A stretch of 64,000 bases of DNA from NCBI GenBank assembly GCA_029834535.1, contig JAQMWT010000038.1, positions 62,001 to 126,000 of the forward strand, in the 5' to 3' direction. The DNA comes from Chrysophaeum taylorii (lineage: Eukaryota > Sar > Pelagophyceae > Pelagomonadales > Pelagomonadaceae). Each line of letters opens with the position of its first letter. The stretch's first letter is position 1. A program made the translations under genes and the position numbers. Positions 13,318 through 23,927 of the stretch are shown piece after piece. The notes under the pieces were generated by a model. It saw only the letters and a program-made list of their open reading frames with translations. It made no database searches and was not told the origin of the DNA.

Positions 13318-13565
13318 CGCCGAGGTCGTTCGTTCACTTCGCCTAAAGTAAGAAACACGGAACCCCATCCACGGTAACTCCACTTTAACGCGAATGAATC
13401 TAAGAGCGCCAGACCTAGGAGGCAATAGCGCGCGGGGGGCACGGAAGTGACGAGGCGCGGCAGGGACCGGCGCTGTGGCGTTAAAAAAAAATCGTCGCGT
13501 TCAGTTCACAAAGGTCCACGATGGCCACGTAGGGTGACGTGTTCGCTTCAAATCACTTCACCAAT
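13318..13565 (+). repeat. Second copy of the hAT element 3' region
   Basis: About 250 bp match 2858-3110 of the hAT element. Shared stretches include GCCTAAAGTAAGAAACAC, CAATAGCGCGCGGGGGGCAC and GATGGCCACGTAGGGTGACG. The copy lacks the last 60 bp with the terminal inverted repeat and stops at CCAATAT. The two copies flank gypsy element 1, which suggests either a duplicated flank or insertion beside a related non-autonomous hAT copy. It ends 65 bp upstream of the sulfotransferase start and so may form part of that promoter. Confidence 0.8.
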
Positions 13566-13630
13566 ATATCTAGGGGTGGTTGTTTGTTGTCGAGGAAACA
13601 AAAAAAGTTGCGAAAAAAGTTCCGGCAAAG

Positions 13631-14500
13631 ATGCATCTCATAGGGTGGTTGCTTCTTGTTGTCTCGGCCAGCGCCGACTTCCAGTGCCGCTTCGATGATG
13701 ATGAGGGCAATAAGAAACAAGCACTTCGCGGGACCATGTTGGTGCTGAAGAGCCCCCGGGTCGGGTCAACGTACCTGAGGTCGGTGCTCGAAGCGCACCC
13801 GAACGTGGTGCTTGAGTGGGAGGTCGGCTCGATCTCGAACGTAAAGAAATCGATGGCGTGCGCGAACGCGTCGATACCGCGTGCCTGCGGCGCCTCGATC
13901 AACGACTTTGTGAAGACGCGGGAGAGAACGTGCGAGATATTTCGGCTCGTCGCCGCGATGACACCTCGCGTCGTGCTCCAGCTTCGCTGGAACGTCGTCG
14001 AAAAAAGTCTGTCGGCCTATCGCTTGTTCAACAGGGACTTTGTTTCCAGAAAAAAAAGGTGCCGCGACGACGAGGCTTGCGTTGACGCGCTGCGTGTCGA
14101 CGCCAAGGCTATAGCGACGGGCGCGCGCCGCGGCGACGAGACCATTCGAGCGACCGTCGCCGCCGCCACGTGGCTGGCCTCCCCCTACATCTTCGTCTTC
14201 TACGAAGATCTCATCAGAGAGACGCGGACGGTGCTGGTAAAGATCTATGACTTTTTGGGCGTGCCGCGTTGCGACGCCTGCGCGCGTCCCGCGCGCTTTT
14301 CGCCCCTCGAGGTACCCAACTTGGACGAACTTGTCGCCGCGTTTTCATCTGACCTCGACGACGCCGAGTACCTTCGTATGCTCGACCCTCGCTTCAACCT
14401 CGAGGTCCATACCCCGACCCGCCTCGCCCGCCTCCAAGGAGAAAAAAACGCTCACGACCGTCGAAACTTTACCGTCGGCCACTGGCGGCGGCGGACCTAA
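13631..14500 (+). CDS. Secreted or Golgi carbohydrate sulfotransferase-like protein
   Basis: The 289-residue protein begins with a signal-peptide or anchor-like sequence (MHLIGWLLLVVSASADF). It has the two PAPS-binding elements of sulfotransferases: KSPRVGSTYLRSVL (about residues 37-50, the 5'-phosphosulfate loop, with Arg-Val in place of the commoner Arg-Ser/Thr-Gly) and LRWNVVEKSLSAYRL (about 116-131, the 3'-phosphate site with the Ser and preceding Arg). Members of this family move sulfate from PAPS to sugars in the secretory pathway. I chose the ATG at 13631 because the signal peptide follows at once; an in-frame ATG at 13580 would place charged residues ahead of it. The last 32 bases overlap the 3' end of the convergent Sfi1-like gene. 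Confidence 0.72.
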   Translation: MHLIGWLLLVVSASADFQCRFDDDEGNKKQALRGTMLVLKSPRVGSTYLRSVLEAHPNVVLEWEVGSISNVKKSMACANASIPRACGASINDFVKTRERTCEIFRLVAAMTPRVVLQLRWNVVEKSLSAYRLFNRDFVSRKKRCRDDEACVDALRVDAKAIATGARRGDETIRATVAAATWLASPYIFVFYEDLIRETRTVLVKIYDFLGVPRCDACARPARFSPLEVPNLDELVAAFSSDLDDAEYLRMLDPRFNLEVHTPTRLARLQGEKNAHDRRNFTVGHWRRRT

Positions 14501-16046
14501 GTTTTTGGAAGGAGCGTCGAGAATCGTGGAGAACCGCGCACGCCCACCACCGGAGGAAGGCGTGCCGCGTATCGTGGGTGGATTGGAGTCGTCGGGCGAG
14601 GACCGAGGAGAAGCGGCACGTCCCGCGAAGCGTCGCGGCCGCCTCCGCGAGAGTATTCCGCTCGCGCCGGAGGCTCTCTTCCTGCGCTCGAACCGCCGCG
14701 TCGTAGATACCCCGGCTCACCTCGTACATCTCAGCCTTGACCTTGTCAGCCAAGACGACCGCTCGCCACGCGAAGAACCTCTTCGCGAGGAGCAGGACCC
14801 GCGACTTCCCCCATGCAATAACGCGGTTGTTGTTTTTTTCAAACTCGCGTCGTTTTTTTTTACTCTCCTCCAGCTCGAGCCGGCACCAGCGCCACGAGTA
14901 AAAACACCGCGCTCGGCGTTTGAGCAGCGAGCGCTCTACGGCACGGCGTAGCAGCGATTGTGCCCACGCGGTGGCGGCGGAGCGCGCGACTCGTTTTTTG
15001 TCGAGATAGCCTTCGTCGTCGGTCGACGAGCCGCCGCGCGGCGTCGCGACGAGTAGTCGAGTTCTCGATCTAGCCCACCACGTCTTGAACGCGACCGCGA
15101 TCCGGCGGCGCCGACATCCTGCGAGCATCTTCGTCGTCGGTCGCTCCCTCTCGACGACGACGACGCCAACCCGTCCAAGGAAGCACGAATCCGAGCTACT
15201 ACTCGATACCTTCTTTGTCTGGAAACGCACCATCGAGTGCGCGGCGCCGCGATGCCTCCCAACGATACGCCGGACGTCGCCAACCGCCCTCGCGACCACA
15301 ACCCACGTTCGGAACGAGCGCGCGGTCGCGGCGCGCGCGGAGCGTCGCGCCGCGTCGACGGCGAGCCGTATCGATCGGCGCGAATTCTCCGCGCGACGCT
15401 TCCACGAGAAAAACCGAAACTCCATTTGCTCCGTCGAGCGGGCGCGCAAGAAACGGCGCACCAAGCGCGCCCCAAGCACAAACGAATCGAGATACTGGAC
15501 GCGCCGCCGCCACCGCGCCAGAACGGACGCTTTCGCGGCCCGCGAAGAGCGCCGCCGCGCGCGTACCAACGCGTCCTCGACGCGCCGTTTCGACGCCGCG
15601 CGTCGCGTCCACAGGACCCACACCTTCGCGAGTCGCCGTCGCATCGCGACACGCAACAACAAACGAGCCCTAGAGTTGCGCGTCGTCGCATAAAAGGCGG
15701 CGTATCGCCACCGCTCGACCGCCCGTCGCAAGATAAAGGCTCGAGCGGCGAGACCGTCTACGAGGCCCGCCATCACGCTCCGCACTAAGCGAGTCGCCAG
15801 CCGCTGGAGGATCCGCACCCGCCGTCTCAGGCTCCAGTTTGCGCAGTGTCGCTTGGCTAGCTTGAGGTGCGTGCGCACCACGCCGAGCAACTCTGAGCTC
15901 TGCAGCTGCATGCGCAGGACCTCGGACCGGAGCGCCGGAAGGTCGTCCTCGCTCGTCGTGTTGCTCGAGCAACTGAGATCCACTCGCCCCTCGAACAAGT
16001 CGCTCACCGGCGACACCTCCTCCAAAACCGACTCGCTCCTCGCCAT
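14469..16046 (-). CDS. Sfi1/centrin-binding-type tryptophan repeat protein
   Basis: This 525-residue protein is very rich in Arg and carries at least nine repeats centred on an aromatic and a Trp followed by basic residues: VWVLWTRR, VLARWRRRV, RFFSWKRRA, SFRTWVVVA, AFKTWWARS, CFYSWRWCR, RFFAWRAVV and AFLRWWACA, among others, spaced about 30-60 residues apart. Such AX7LLX3F/LX2WK/R-like repeats are typical of Sfi1, a long helix that binds centrin at centrosomes, basal bodies or spindle poles. The first 60 residues are acidic and Ser-rich and lack repeats. A role in the basal body or centrosome is inferred from the repeats alone. The start is the first ATG of a long open frame, and the 3' end overlaps the sulfotransferase gene by 32 bp. 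Confidence 0.65.
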   Translation of the reverse strand: MARSESVLEEVSPVSDLFEGRVDLSCSSNTTSEDDLPALRSEVLRMQLQSSELLGVVRTHLKLAKRHCANWSLRRRVRILQRLATRLVRSVMAGLVDGLAARAFILRRAVERWRYAAFYATTRNSRARLLLRVAMRRRLAKVWVLWTRRAASKRRVEDALVRARRRSSRAAKASVLARWRRRVQYLDSFVLGARLVRRFLRARSTEQMEFRFFSWKRRAENSRRSIRLAVDAARRSARAATARSFRTWVVVARAVGDVRRIVGRHRGAAHSMVRFQTKKVSSSSSDSCFLGRVGVVVVERERPTTKMLAGCRRRRIAVAFKTWWARSRTRLLVATPRGGSSTDDEGYLDKKRVARSAATAWAQSLLRRAVERSLLKRRARCFYSWRWCRLELEESKKKRREFEKNNNRVIAWGKSRVLLLAKRFFAWRAVVLADKVKAEMYEVSRGIYDAAVRAQEESLRRERNTLAEAAATLRGTCRFSSVLARRLQSTHDTRHAFLRWWACAVLHDSRRSFQKLRSAAASGRR

Positions 16047-16147
16047 CTGTTCTTGTGCATCAATTACTGGGATTCTTTCTTATTACAAAAAAGTAGTATT
16101 CCACTATACTTTAATATGCTGCAAAATTTTGAAATCTCTCTAGTCTT

Positions 16148-19100
16148 TTAGACAAGGAACTTGAGCTCGGCCTTTATCGAGGGGCCGAGGGCGAGCTTGA
16201 TGGTGCCGCTGGGGTCGGGCGCGCGACTGCGAAAATCAAACTGTCAGGGACGGCATGCTTGTCGACAGACAGACAGGCAGGCAGACAGACAGACAGCCAG
16301 CACCTCTGGGGAGTCAAGCCCCGTCGACCTTCGAAGTCTTCTAGTGTCTGGACGAACTCGATGAAGTTGCGCTTCCTGCGGAGGAATCATCAAAACAGGA
16401 GATCGGCACGCACTCGAGAGGGGTTGCCGAAGTGGTTAGCCACTGGCCAACGGAGCCGTGGCCATTCCCAACGCCGCCGACGAGCTCGTCGATGACGTCG
16501 TCGTCGGGCGCGAGCGTCGGGTGCCAGGGCGCCGTTCGTGTGCGCGGCGGCGAAGTGCCGCCCCAGGAGGAGGGGGAGGTAGAAAGCTCTCGACGAAGCT
16601 CGCGATTCTCCCGGAGGAGGTGCTGGATGTCGGCATCTATGATGATGATGATGATGATGATGATGGGTAGGAGTCAACAGAACAAATCTCTCACGGTCGA
16701 GGTCGGCGTCGTGGCGGCGGCCGTCGACGCGCGCGAGACGGCCGTCGCGCTCCTTGTTGAGGCGATCTTCGAGCTCGCGTAATCGTTGTCGCAAGCGACG
16801 CGTATCCTCGGCGCCTATGCCGGCTTTTTAAAGATGACTAATAATCTCGCACCTCGATGGTGGTGGTCGTCGTCGTCGTCGTTGTCGAAAGAGTGCCGCG
16901 GAGACTCTCTTCGCGCGCGGTCGTCGTGCCTCTTCGCACGAACATGTTCGTCCTTGACACGCTTCTCCTTCTCGCCATCGTCGTAGTCGATGTCGTAGGT
17001 CCCGTCGATGTTCGCGGCCGCGACGACGCCCGGAACCCATTTGCCGCGACCCCGGTAGCGCGCCTCGACGCGGTCACCCCCGCGAAACGACGCTTCAGCA
17101 GCAGCAGCAGCAGCAGCCTGGGGCCGATCCTCGAGAATCCGGATCAGGTCCTCGCGGATGCGGGTCTCCGTGGCGCCGTCGTCATAGCGAATGTCGTACG
17201 TGCCGTCTCCGCGATCCGTGCGGACGGTGCCGGGATAATACGTCTCCTTGCCACGAAACCGAGCCTCGACGCGATCCCCTTCGCGGAACTCCCCGCGGCG
17301 AGCGCTGCTTGGAGCCGACGGGTCGCGCGCGCGAATCAACGCTCCAAGAACGCGACTTTCCTTCTCGCCGTCGTCGTAGTCGACGTCGTAGGTCCCGTCG
17401 ACGTTTGCTCGAGAAACCACACCAGGATAAAACTTTGACCGTCCTCGATACTTTGCCTCGATCTTGTCCCCCACTTGGAACTTGGGGTTTTCTGCGCCCG
17501 ACTGCCTGATAAACTCTTCGGCGACGCGGCTTTCCTTCTCGCCGTCGTCGTACTCGACGTCGTAGCTGCCGTCGACGTTTGCTCGGGCAATGCGCCCGGG
17601 GTAATATTTGCTTCGCCCACGATATCGCGCTTCCACCTTGTCACCCACTTGGAAACCATTCTTTTTGCTGTTACCACCATCGCGAGACCGGATCAGCTTT
17701 TCTTCGACCCTTGTTTCTCTCTCCCCATCGTCGTAGTGGATGTCGTAGGTGCCGTCCCCGCGGTCCCTGGCTATCTTGCCGGGATAATACCGTTCGCGCC
17801 CACGATAGCGCGCCTCAACCTTGTCACCCTCGCGGAAGCCATCCTGCTTGCTATCACCGCCATCGCGAGACCGGATCAGTTTCTCTTCGACTCTTGTTTC
17901 TCTCTCCCCATCGTCGTAGTGGATGTCGTAGGTGCCGTCCCCGCGGTCCCTGGCTATCTTGCCAGGATAATAGCGTTCGCGCCCACGATATCGCGCCTCA
18001 ACCTTGTCACCCTCGCTAAAACGGCGGCCCTTTTTACTGTCGCCGCCGCCATCATCATCACGAGATCGGATAAGCTTCTCTTCTACGCGCGTTTCTCTCT
18101 CGCCGTCGTCGTAGTCGATGTCGTAGGTGCCATCCCCGCGGTCCCTGGCTATCTTGCCGGGGTAGTAGCGTTCGCGCCCACGATATCGCGCCTCAACCTT
18201 GTCACCCTCGCGGAAGCCAATCCTCTTGCTATCACCGCCATCACGAGACCGGATCAGTTTCTCTTCGACTCTTGTTTCTCTCTCCCCATCGTCGTAGTGG
18301 ATGTCGAAGCTGCCATCCCCGCGGTCCCTGGCTATCTTGCCGGGGTAATAGCGTTCGCGCCCACGATATCGCGCCTCAACCTTGTCACCCTCGCGGAAGC
18401 CATTCTTTTTGCTATCACTTCCATCACGAGACCGGATCAGCTTTTCTTCGACGCGAGTCTCTTTCTCGCCGTCGTCATAGTCGATGTCGTAGGTGCCATC
18501 CCCGCGGTCCCGGCTAATCTTACCAGGATAATAGCGTTCACGACCACGATATCGCGCTTCGACCTTGTCACCCTCGCGAAAGCCGCTCTTCTTACTTCCG
18601 CCGCCATCACAAGACCGGATCAGCTTCTCTTCGACACGCGTCTCTTTCTCTCCGTCATCGTAGTCGATGTCGTAGGTGCCATCCCCGCGGTCGCGGCTAA
18701 TCTTACCAGCATAATAGCGTTCGCGCCCACGATATCGCGCCTCAACCTTGTCACCCTCGCGGAAGCCATTCTTCTTGCTATCACCGCCATCACGAGACCG
18801 GATCAGCTTTTCTTCGACGCGAGTCTCTTTCTCGCCGTCGTCATAGTCGATGTCGTAGGTGCCATCCCCGCGGTCCCGGCTAATCTTACCAGGATAATAG
18901 CGTTCACGACCACGATATCGCGCTTCGACCTTGTCACCCTCGCGAAAGCCACTCTTCTCACTGCCGCCGCCATCACGAGACCGGATCAGCTTCTCTTCGA
19001 TTCTTGTCTCCTTCTCTCCGTCATCGTAGTCGATGTCGTAGGTGCCATCCCCGCGGTCGCGGCTAATCTTACCAGCATAATAGCGTTCGCGCCCACGATA

Positions 19101-22100
19101 TCGCGCCTCCACTTTGTCGCCCTCGCGAAAGCCGTTCTTCTTGCTTTCACCGCCATCACGAGACCGGATCAGCTTCTCTTCGACTCTTGTCTCCTTCTCT
19201 CCGTCATTGTAGTCGATGTCGTAGGTGCCATCCCCGCGGTCCCTGGCTATCTTGCCGGGGTAATAGCGTTCACGCCCACGATATCGCGCCTCGACCTTGT
19301 CACCCTCGCTGAAGCCATTCTTTTTGCTCTCACCGCCATCACGAGACCGGATCAGCTTTTCTTCGACACGCGTCTCTTTTTCGCCGTCGTCATAATTGAT
19401 GTCGTAGGTGCCATTCCCGCGGTCCCGGCTAATCTTGCCAGGATAATAGCGTTCACGCCCACGATATCGTGCTTCTTGTCAACTTGCCGCCGCCATCACG
19501 AGACCGGATCAGCGGACACGCGTCTCTTTCTCCGTCATCAGTCGATGTCGCCATCCCGCGATCTTACTAATAGCGTTCGCGCCCACGATATCGCGCCTCG
19601 TCAAGCCTTTCTTCTTGCTGTCGCCGCCATCACGAGACCGGATCAGCTTTTCTTCGACACGCGTCTCTTTTTCGCCGTCGTCATAGTTGATGTCGTAAGT
19701 GCCATCCCCGCGGTCTCTGGCTATCTTGCCCGGATAATAGCGCTCGCGCCCACGATATCGCGCCTCGACCTTGTCACCCTCGCGGAACCCATTCTTTTTG
19801 CTATCACTCCCAACACGAGACCGGATCAGCTTTTCTTCGACGCGAGGCTCTTTTTCGCCGTCGTCATAGTCGATGTCGTAGGTGCCGTCCCCGCGGTCCC
19901 GGCTAATCTTACCAGGATAATAGCGTTCACGACCACGATATCGCGCTTCGACCTTGTCACCCTCGCGAAAGCCGCTCTTCTTACTTCCGCCGCCATCACA
20001 AGACCGGATCAGCTTCTCGTCGACACGCGTCTCTTTCTCTCCGTCATCGTAGTCGATGTCGTAGGTGCCATCCCCGCGGTCGCGGCTAATCTTACCAGCA
20101 TAATAGCGTTCGCGCCCACGATATCGCGCCTCCACTTTGTCACCCTCGCGGAAACCGTTCCTCTTGCTATCACCGCCATCACGAGACCGGATCAGCTTTT
20201 CTTCGACGCGAGTCTCTTTCTCGCCGTCGTCATAGTCGATGTCGTAGGTGCCATCCCCGCGGTCCCGGCTAATCTTACCAGGATAATAGCGTTCACGACC
20301 ACGATATCGCGCTTCGACCTTGTCACCCTCGCGAAAGCCGCTCTTCTTACTGCCGCCGCCATCACGAGACCGGATCAACTTCTCTTCAACACGCGTCTCT
20401 TTCTCTCCGTCATCGTAGTCGATGTCGTAGGTGCCATCCCCGCGGTCGCGGCTAATCTTACCAGCATAATAGCGTTCGCGCCCACGATATCGCGCCTCCA
20501 CCTTGTCGCCCTCGCGAAAGCCACTCTTCTCACTGCCGCCGCCATCACGAGACCGGATCAGCTTCTCTTCGACTCTTGTCTCCTTCTCTCCGTCATTGTA
20601 GTCGATGTCGTAGGTGCCATCCCCGCGGTCCCTGGCTATCTTGCCGGGGTAATAGCGTTCACGCCCACGATATCGCGCCTCGACCTTGTCACCCTCGCTG
20701 AAGCCATTCTTTTTGCTATCACTTCCATCACGAGACCGGATGAGCTTTTCTTCGACGCGAGGCTCTTTCTCGCCGTCGTCATAGTCGATGTCGTAGGTGC
20801 CATCCCCGCGGTCCCGGCTAATCTTACCAGGATAATAGCGTTCACGACCACGATATCGTGCTTCCACCTTGTCCCCCTCGCGAAAGCCGCTCTTCTTACT
20901 GCCGCCGCCATCACGAGACCGGATCAGCTTCTCGTCGACACGCGTCTCTTTCTCTCCGTCATCGTAGTCGATGTCGTAGGTGCCATCCCCGCGTTCGCGG
21001 CTAATCTTACCAGCATAATAGCGTTCGCGCCCACGATATCGCGCCTCCACTTTGTCGCCCTCGCGAAAGCCGTTCTTCTTGCTTTCACCGCCATCACGAG
21101 ACCGGATCAGCTTCTCTTCGACTCTTGTCTCCTTTTCTCCGTCATTGTAGTCGATGTCGTAGGTGCCATCCCCGCGGTCCCTGGCTATCTTGCCGGGGTA
21201 ATAGCGTTCACGCCCACGATATCGCGCCTCGACCTTGTCACCCTCGCTGAAGCCATTCTTTTTGCTATCACTCCCAACACGAGACCGGATCAGCTTTTCT
21301 TCGACGCGAGTCTCTTTCTCGCCGTCGTCATAGTCGATGTCGTAGGTACCATCCCCGCGGTCCCGGCTAATCTTACCAGGATAATAGCGTTCACGACCAC
21401 GATATCGCGCTTCGACCTTGTCACCCTCGCGAAAGCCACTCTTCTTACTGCCGCCGCCATCACGAGACCGGATCAACTTCTCTTCGACTCTTGTCTCCTT
21501 CTCTCCGTCATCGTAGTCGATGTCGTAGGTGCCATCCCCGCGGTCCCGCCGAATCTTTCCTGGGTAATAGCGTTCGCGCCCACGATATCGTGCCTCAACC
21601 TTGTCACCCTCGCAGAAGCCAGCTTTCTTGCTAACACCGCCATCACGAGACCTGATCAGCTTCTCTTCGACACGCGTTTCTTTCTCCCCGTCGTCGTAGT
21701 CGATGTCGTAGGTGCCATCCCCGCGGTCCCTGGCTATCTTTCCCGGGTAATAGCGTTCGCGCCCACGATATCGCGCCTCCACCTTGTCGCCCTCGCGAAA
21801 GCCGCTCTTCTTACTGCCGCCGCCGTCGCGAGACCGGATCAACTTCTCTTCGACTCTTGTTTCTCTCTCCCCATCGTCGTAGTCGACGTCGTAGGTGCCA
21901 TCCCCGCGGTCCCTGGCTATCTTTCCGGGGTAATAGCGTTCACGCCCACGGTATCGTGCCTCAACCTTGTCACCCTCGCGGAAGCCATTCTTCTTACTAT
22001 CTCCGCCATCACGTGACCGGATCAGCTTCTCTTCAACTCTAGTCTCTCGTTCACCATCGTCGTAGTCGACGTCGTAGGTGCCATCCCCGCAGTCCCTGGT

Positions 22101-23617
22101 TATCTTGCCGGGATAATACCGTTCGCGCCCACGGTATCGTGCTTCAACTTTGTCACCCTCGCGAAAGCCATTTCTCTTGTTGTCGTCACCATCGCGAGAC
22201 CGGATCAGCTTCTTGTCGACACGCGTCTCTTTCTCTCCATCGTCGTAGTCGACGTCGAAGGTGCCATCCCCGCGGTCCCTGGCTATCTTACCGGGGTAGT
22301 AGCGTTCGCGCCCACGATATCGCGCTTCAACTTTGTCACCCTCGCGGAAGCCATTCTTCTCACTGTCGCCGCCATCACGAGACCGGATCAGCTTCTCTTG
22401 GACCCTTGTCTCCTTCTCTCCGTCGTCGTAGTCGATGTCGTAGGTGCCATCCCCGCGGTCCCTGGCTATCTTGCCAGGGTAATAGCGCTCGCGCCCGCGA
22501 TATCGCGCTTCCACCTTGTCACCCTCGCGGAAGCCTGTCTTGTTGCTGTTCTCAAGACTTCTGATGAGATCTCGAGCAACACGCGTTTCTTTTTCGCCGT
22601 CGTCGTAATCGACGTCGTACGTTCCGTCGCCGCGGTTTCGTGCGATTCGCCCAGGATAATGTTTGCTGCGACCACGATAACGCGCTTCGACCTTGTCTCC
22701 CTCGCGAAGCTCACCATTTGTTTTGTTCCTACCCTCGACGCCACGAATCAGTCTCCCCTCAACACGCGTTTCTTTTTCGCCGTCGTCGTAATCGACGTCG
22801 TACGTTCCGTCGCCGCGGTCGCGACTGATCTTGCCGGGATAAAAGCGCTCGCGACCACGATACCGTGCTTCGACCTTGTCACCTTCCCTGAACGAATCGG
22901 CCAAAGGCCGTCGCGGGCTCTTCCGCGGGCTGGCAAGGCCGCTCTCGCGGATGAGACTCGCGTCGATGCGCGTTTCCTTCTCGCCGTCGTCGTAATCGAC
23001 GTCGTAGGTTCCGTCGCCGCGATCCCGCCCGATGCGACCAGGGTACCATCGAGTGCGGCCGCGGTAGCGCGCCTCGACCTTGGCCCCTTCTCGGAACTTG
23101 GTCCCCCCCATTTTCCGCACGCACGAAGCGGTGACCTTCCGCTCCTCGTCGCCTGCGCGACGGGTGAACGGGCGTTGATCAGCGGCTCGATCGCACCGTC
23201 GTCGTAGCGAATGTCGTAGGTGCCATCCGAGTTGACGCCGAGGACCTTGCCCTTGTGCCAGCGCGAGCCGTTTTTGAATCTTGCCTGCGTACCCCGGTCG
23301 TCCGCGTGCGCGAGTTGCTTTGCCATCAGACGTACCTCGACGGCTTCGCCCATGCGAAACAAGCCGCTCGTGCTCGCGAGATCCAAGTCAGAGTCCGGGC
23401 GGCGCGGAGACTCTAATGAAGATCGATTGCGCGCCTCGGGACTCTCAGCGCGAGTGCGCGTAGAAATGCCTGCGGGCCGAGGCCTCGCCCCTGGCGATCG
23501 AGCGCGAGGCCGCTCGCCGGGGGCGCGATTCTGGAAGCGTGCCGGCACGCGACTGCCGCCGCCGCCCTTGAACCCGCCCGAGTCGATCACCACCTCCTCG
23601 CCCCCCGAAGGTGGCAT
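16148..23617 (-). CDS. Giant Tudor-like repeat protein (about 35 repeats), spliced, with one corrupted repeat unit
   Basis: Starting at ATG 23617, a Ser/Arg/Pro-rich N-terminus leads into about 35 copies of a 64-residue unit of the form FREGDKVEARYRGRERYYPG...DGTYDIDYDDGEKETRV, a Tudor/Agenet-like fold common in stramenopiles and often linked to binding methylated or chromatin proteins. I infer five introns from GT-AG borders that keep phase: 23153-23196, 16815-16852, 16637-16694, 16376-16413 and 16241-16290 (44, 38, 58, 38 and 50 nt). Spliced, the C-terminus continues past the repeats through a His/Asp-rich stretch, a coiled coil (LRQRLRELEDRLNKERD; HLLRENRELRREL), a Ser/Pro linker and an unidentified end with KRNFIEFVQTLEDFEG and SGTIKLALGPSIKAELKFLV. 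The first repeat is completed only by splicing at 23153-23196. Around 19478-19615 one unit carries several small deletions that shift the frame, so the gene is either broken there or misassembled. Confidence 0.7.
16925..23340 (-). repeat. 192-bp tandem repeat array coding for Tudor-like units
   Basis: About 6.4 kb consists of 192-bp units in head-to-tail order. The central units are nearly identical, while those at both ends (for example those with RSKYYPG, RGKWVPG or RTRWYPG) are diverged, the usual pattern of an array that grows from its middle. A higher-order period is visible in the linkers, which cycle through GGGSKKSG, GSDSKKNG and GGxSKKNG, and in the alternation YYPGKIA / YYAGKIS / YYPGKIS. 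This points to duplication of three-unit blocks of about 576 bp. Because 192 is divisible by three and the units contain no antisense stop, a 1,513-codon frame is also open on the plus strand. Confidence 0.9.
19478..19615 (-). other. Corrupted Tudor repeat unit (cluster of small deletions)
   Basis: Compared with its neighbours, this unit lacks about eight short pieces of 2-18 bp spread over its length, for example in the segments that normally code RVEEKL, YDIDYDD, ISRDRG and FREGDKVE. The frame leaves the array near 19509 and the next units resume in another frame after about 19481. Units on both sides are intact. Such a cluster in one unit could be a consensus error in a collapsed repeat or a real local mutation. 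Confidence 0.75.
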
Positions 23618-23927
23618 CAACCTACTATCTGCTGCTGCCTATCAACATGTCGCAGAATCGTTCACCGACAGCTTTAATATCTATCATCCGCGGTTTTTCG
23701 GATAGACAAACTGACGTGGTGCCACGTCACCAGGCTGGATCGATCTCTCTTTGAACATGCAACCATATCGCCCTCTTTGAAAGCAACGCTTCTACTCCTC
23801 CTCCGAGTTTTCTCGCGCCGTGCTGTGGACATCCCTCTCTCTCTCTCTCTCGCCGCATGGCAAATAGGTTCTCGCTCGGGACAATGGTCATCTCGAGAGG
23901 CTCTGGGGGAGGAAAAAAAGCACGCAT

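Noticed and set aside
17475-22016. A 1,513-codon plus-strand frame
   Set aside because: It is the antisense of the Tudor repeat array. The 192-bp unit has no antisense stop and keeps frame, so a long frame arises automatically. Its product (repeats of VVVDVVGAIPAVPG type) matches no known family.
16925-23340. Regular repeats resembling a CRISPR array
   Set aside because: Units are 192 bp, contiguous, coding and without unique spacers; the genome is eukaryotic.
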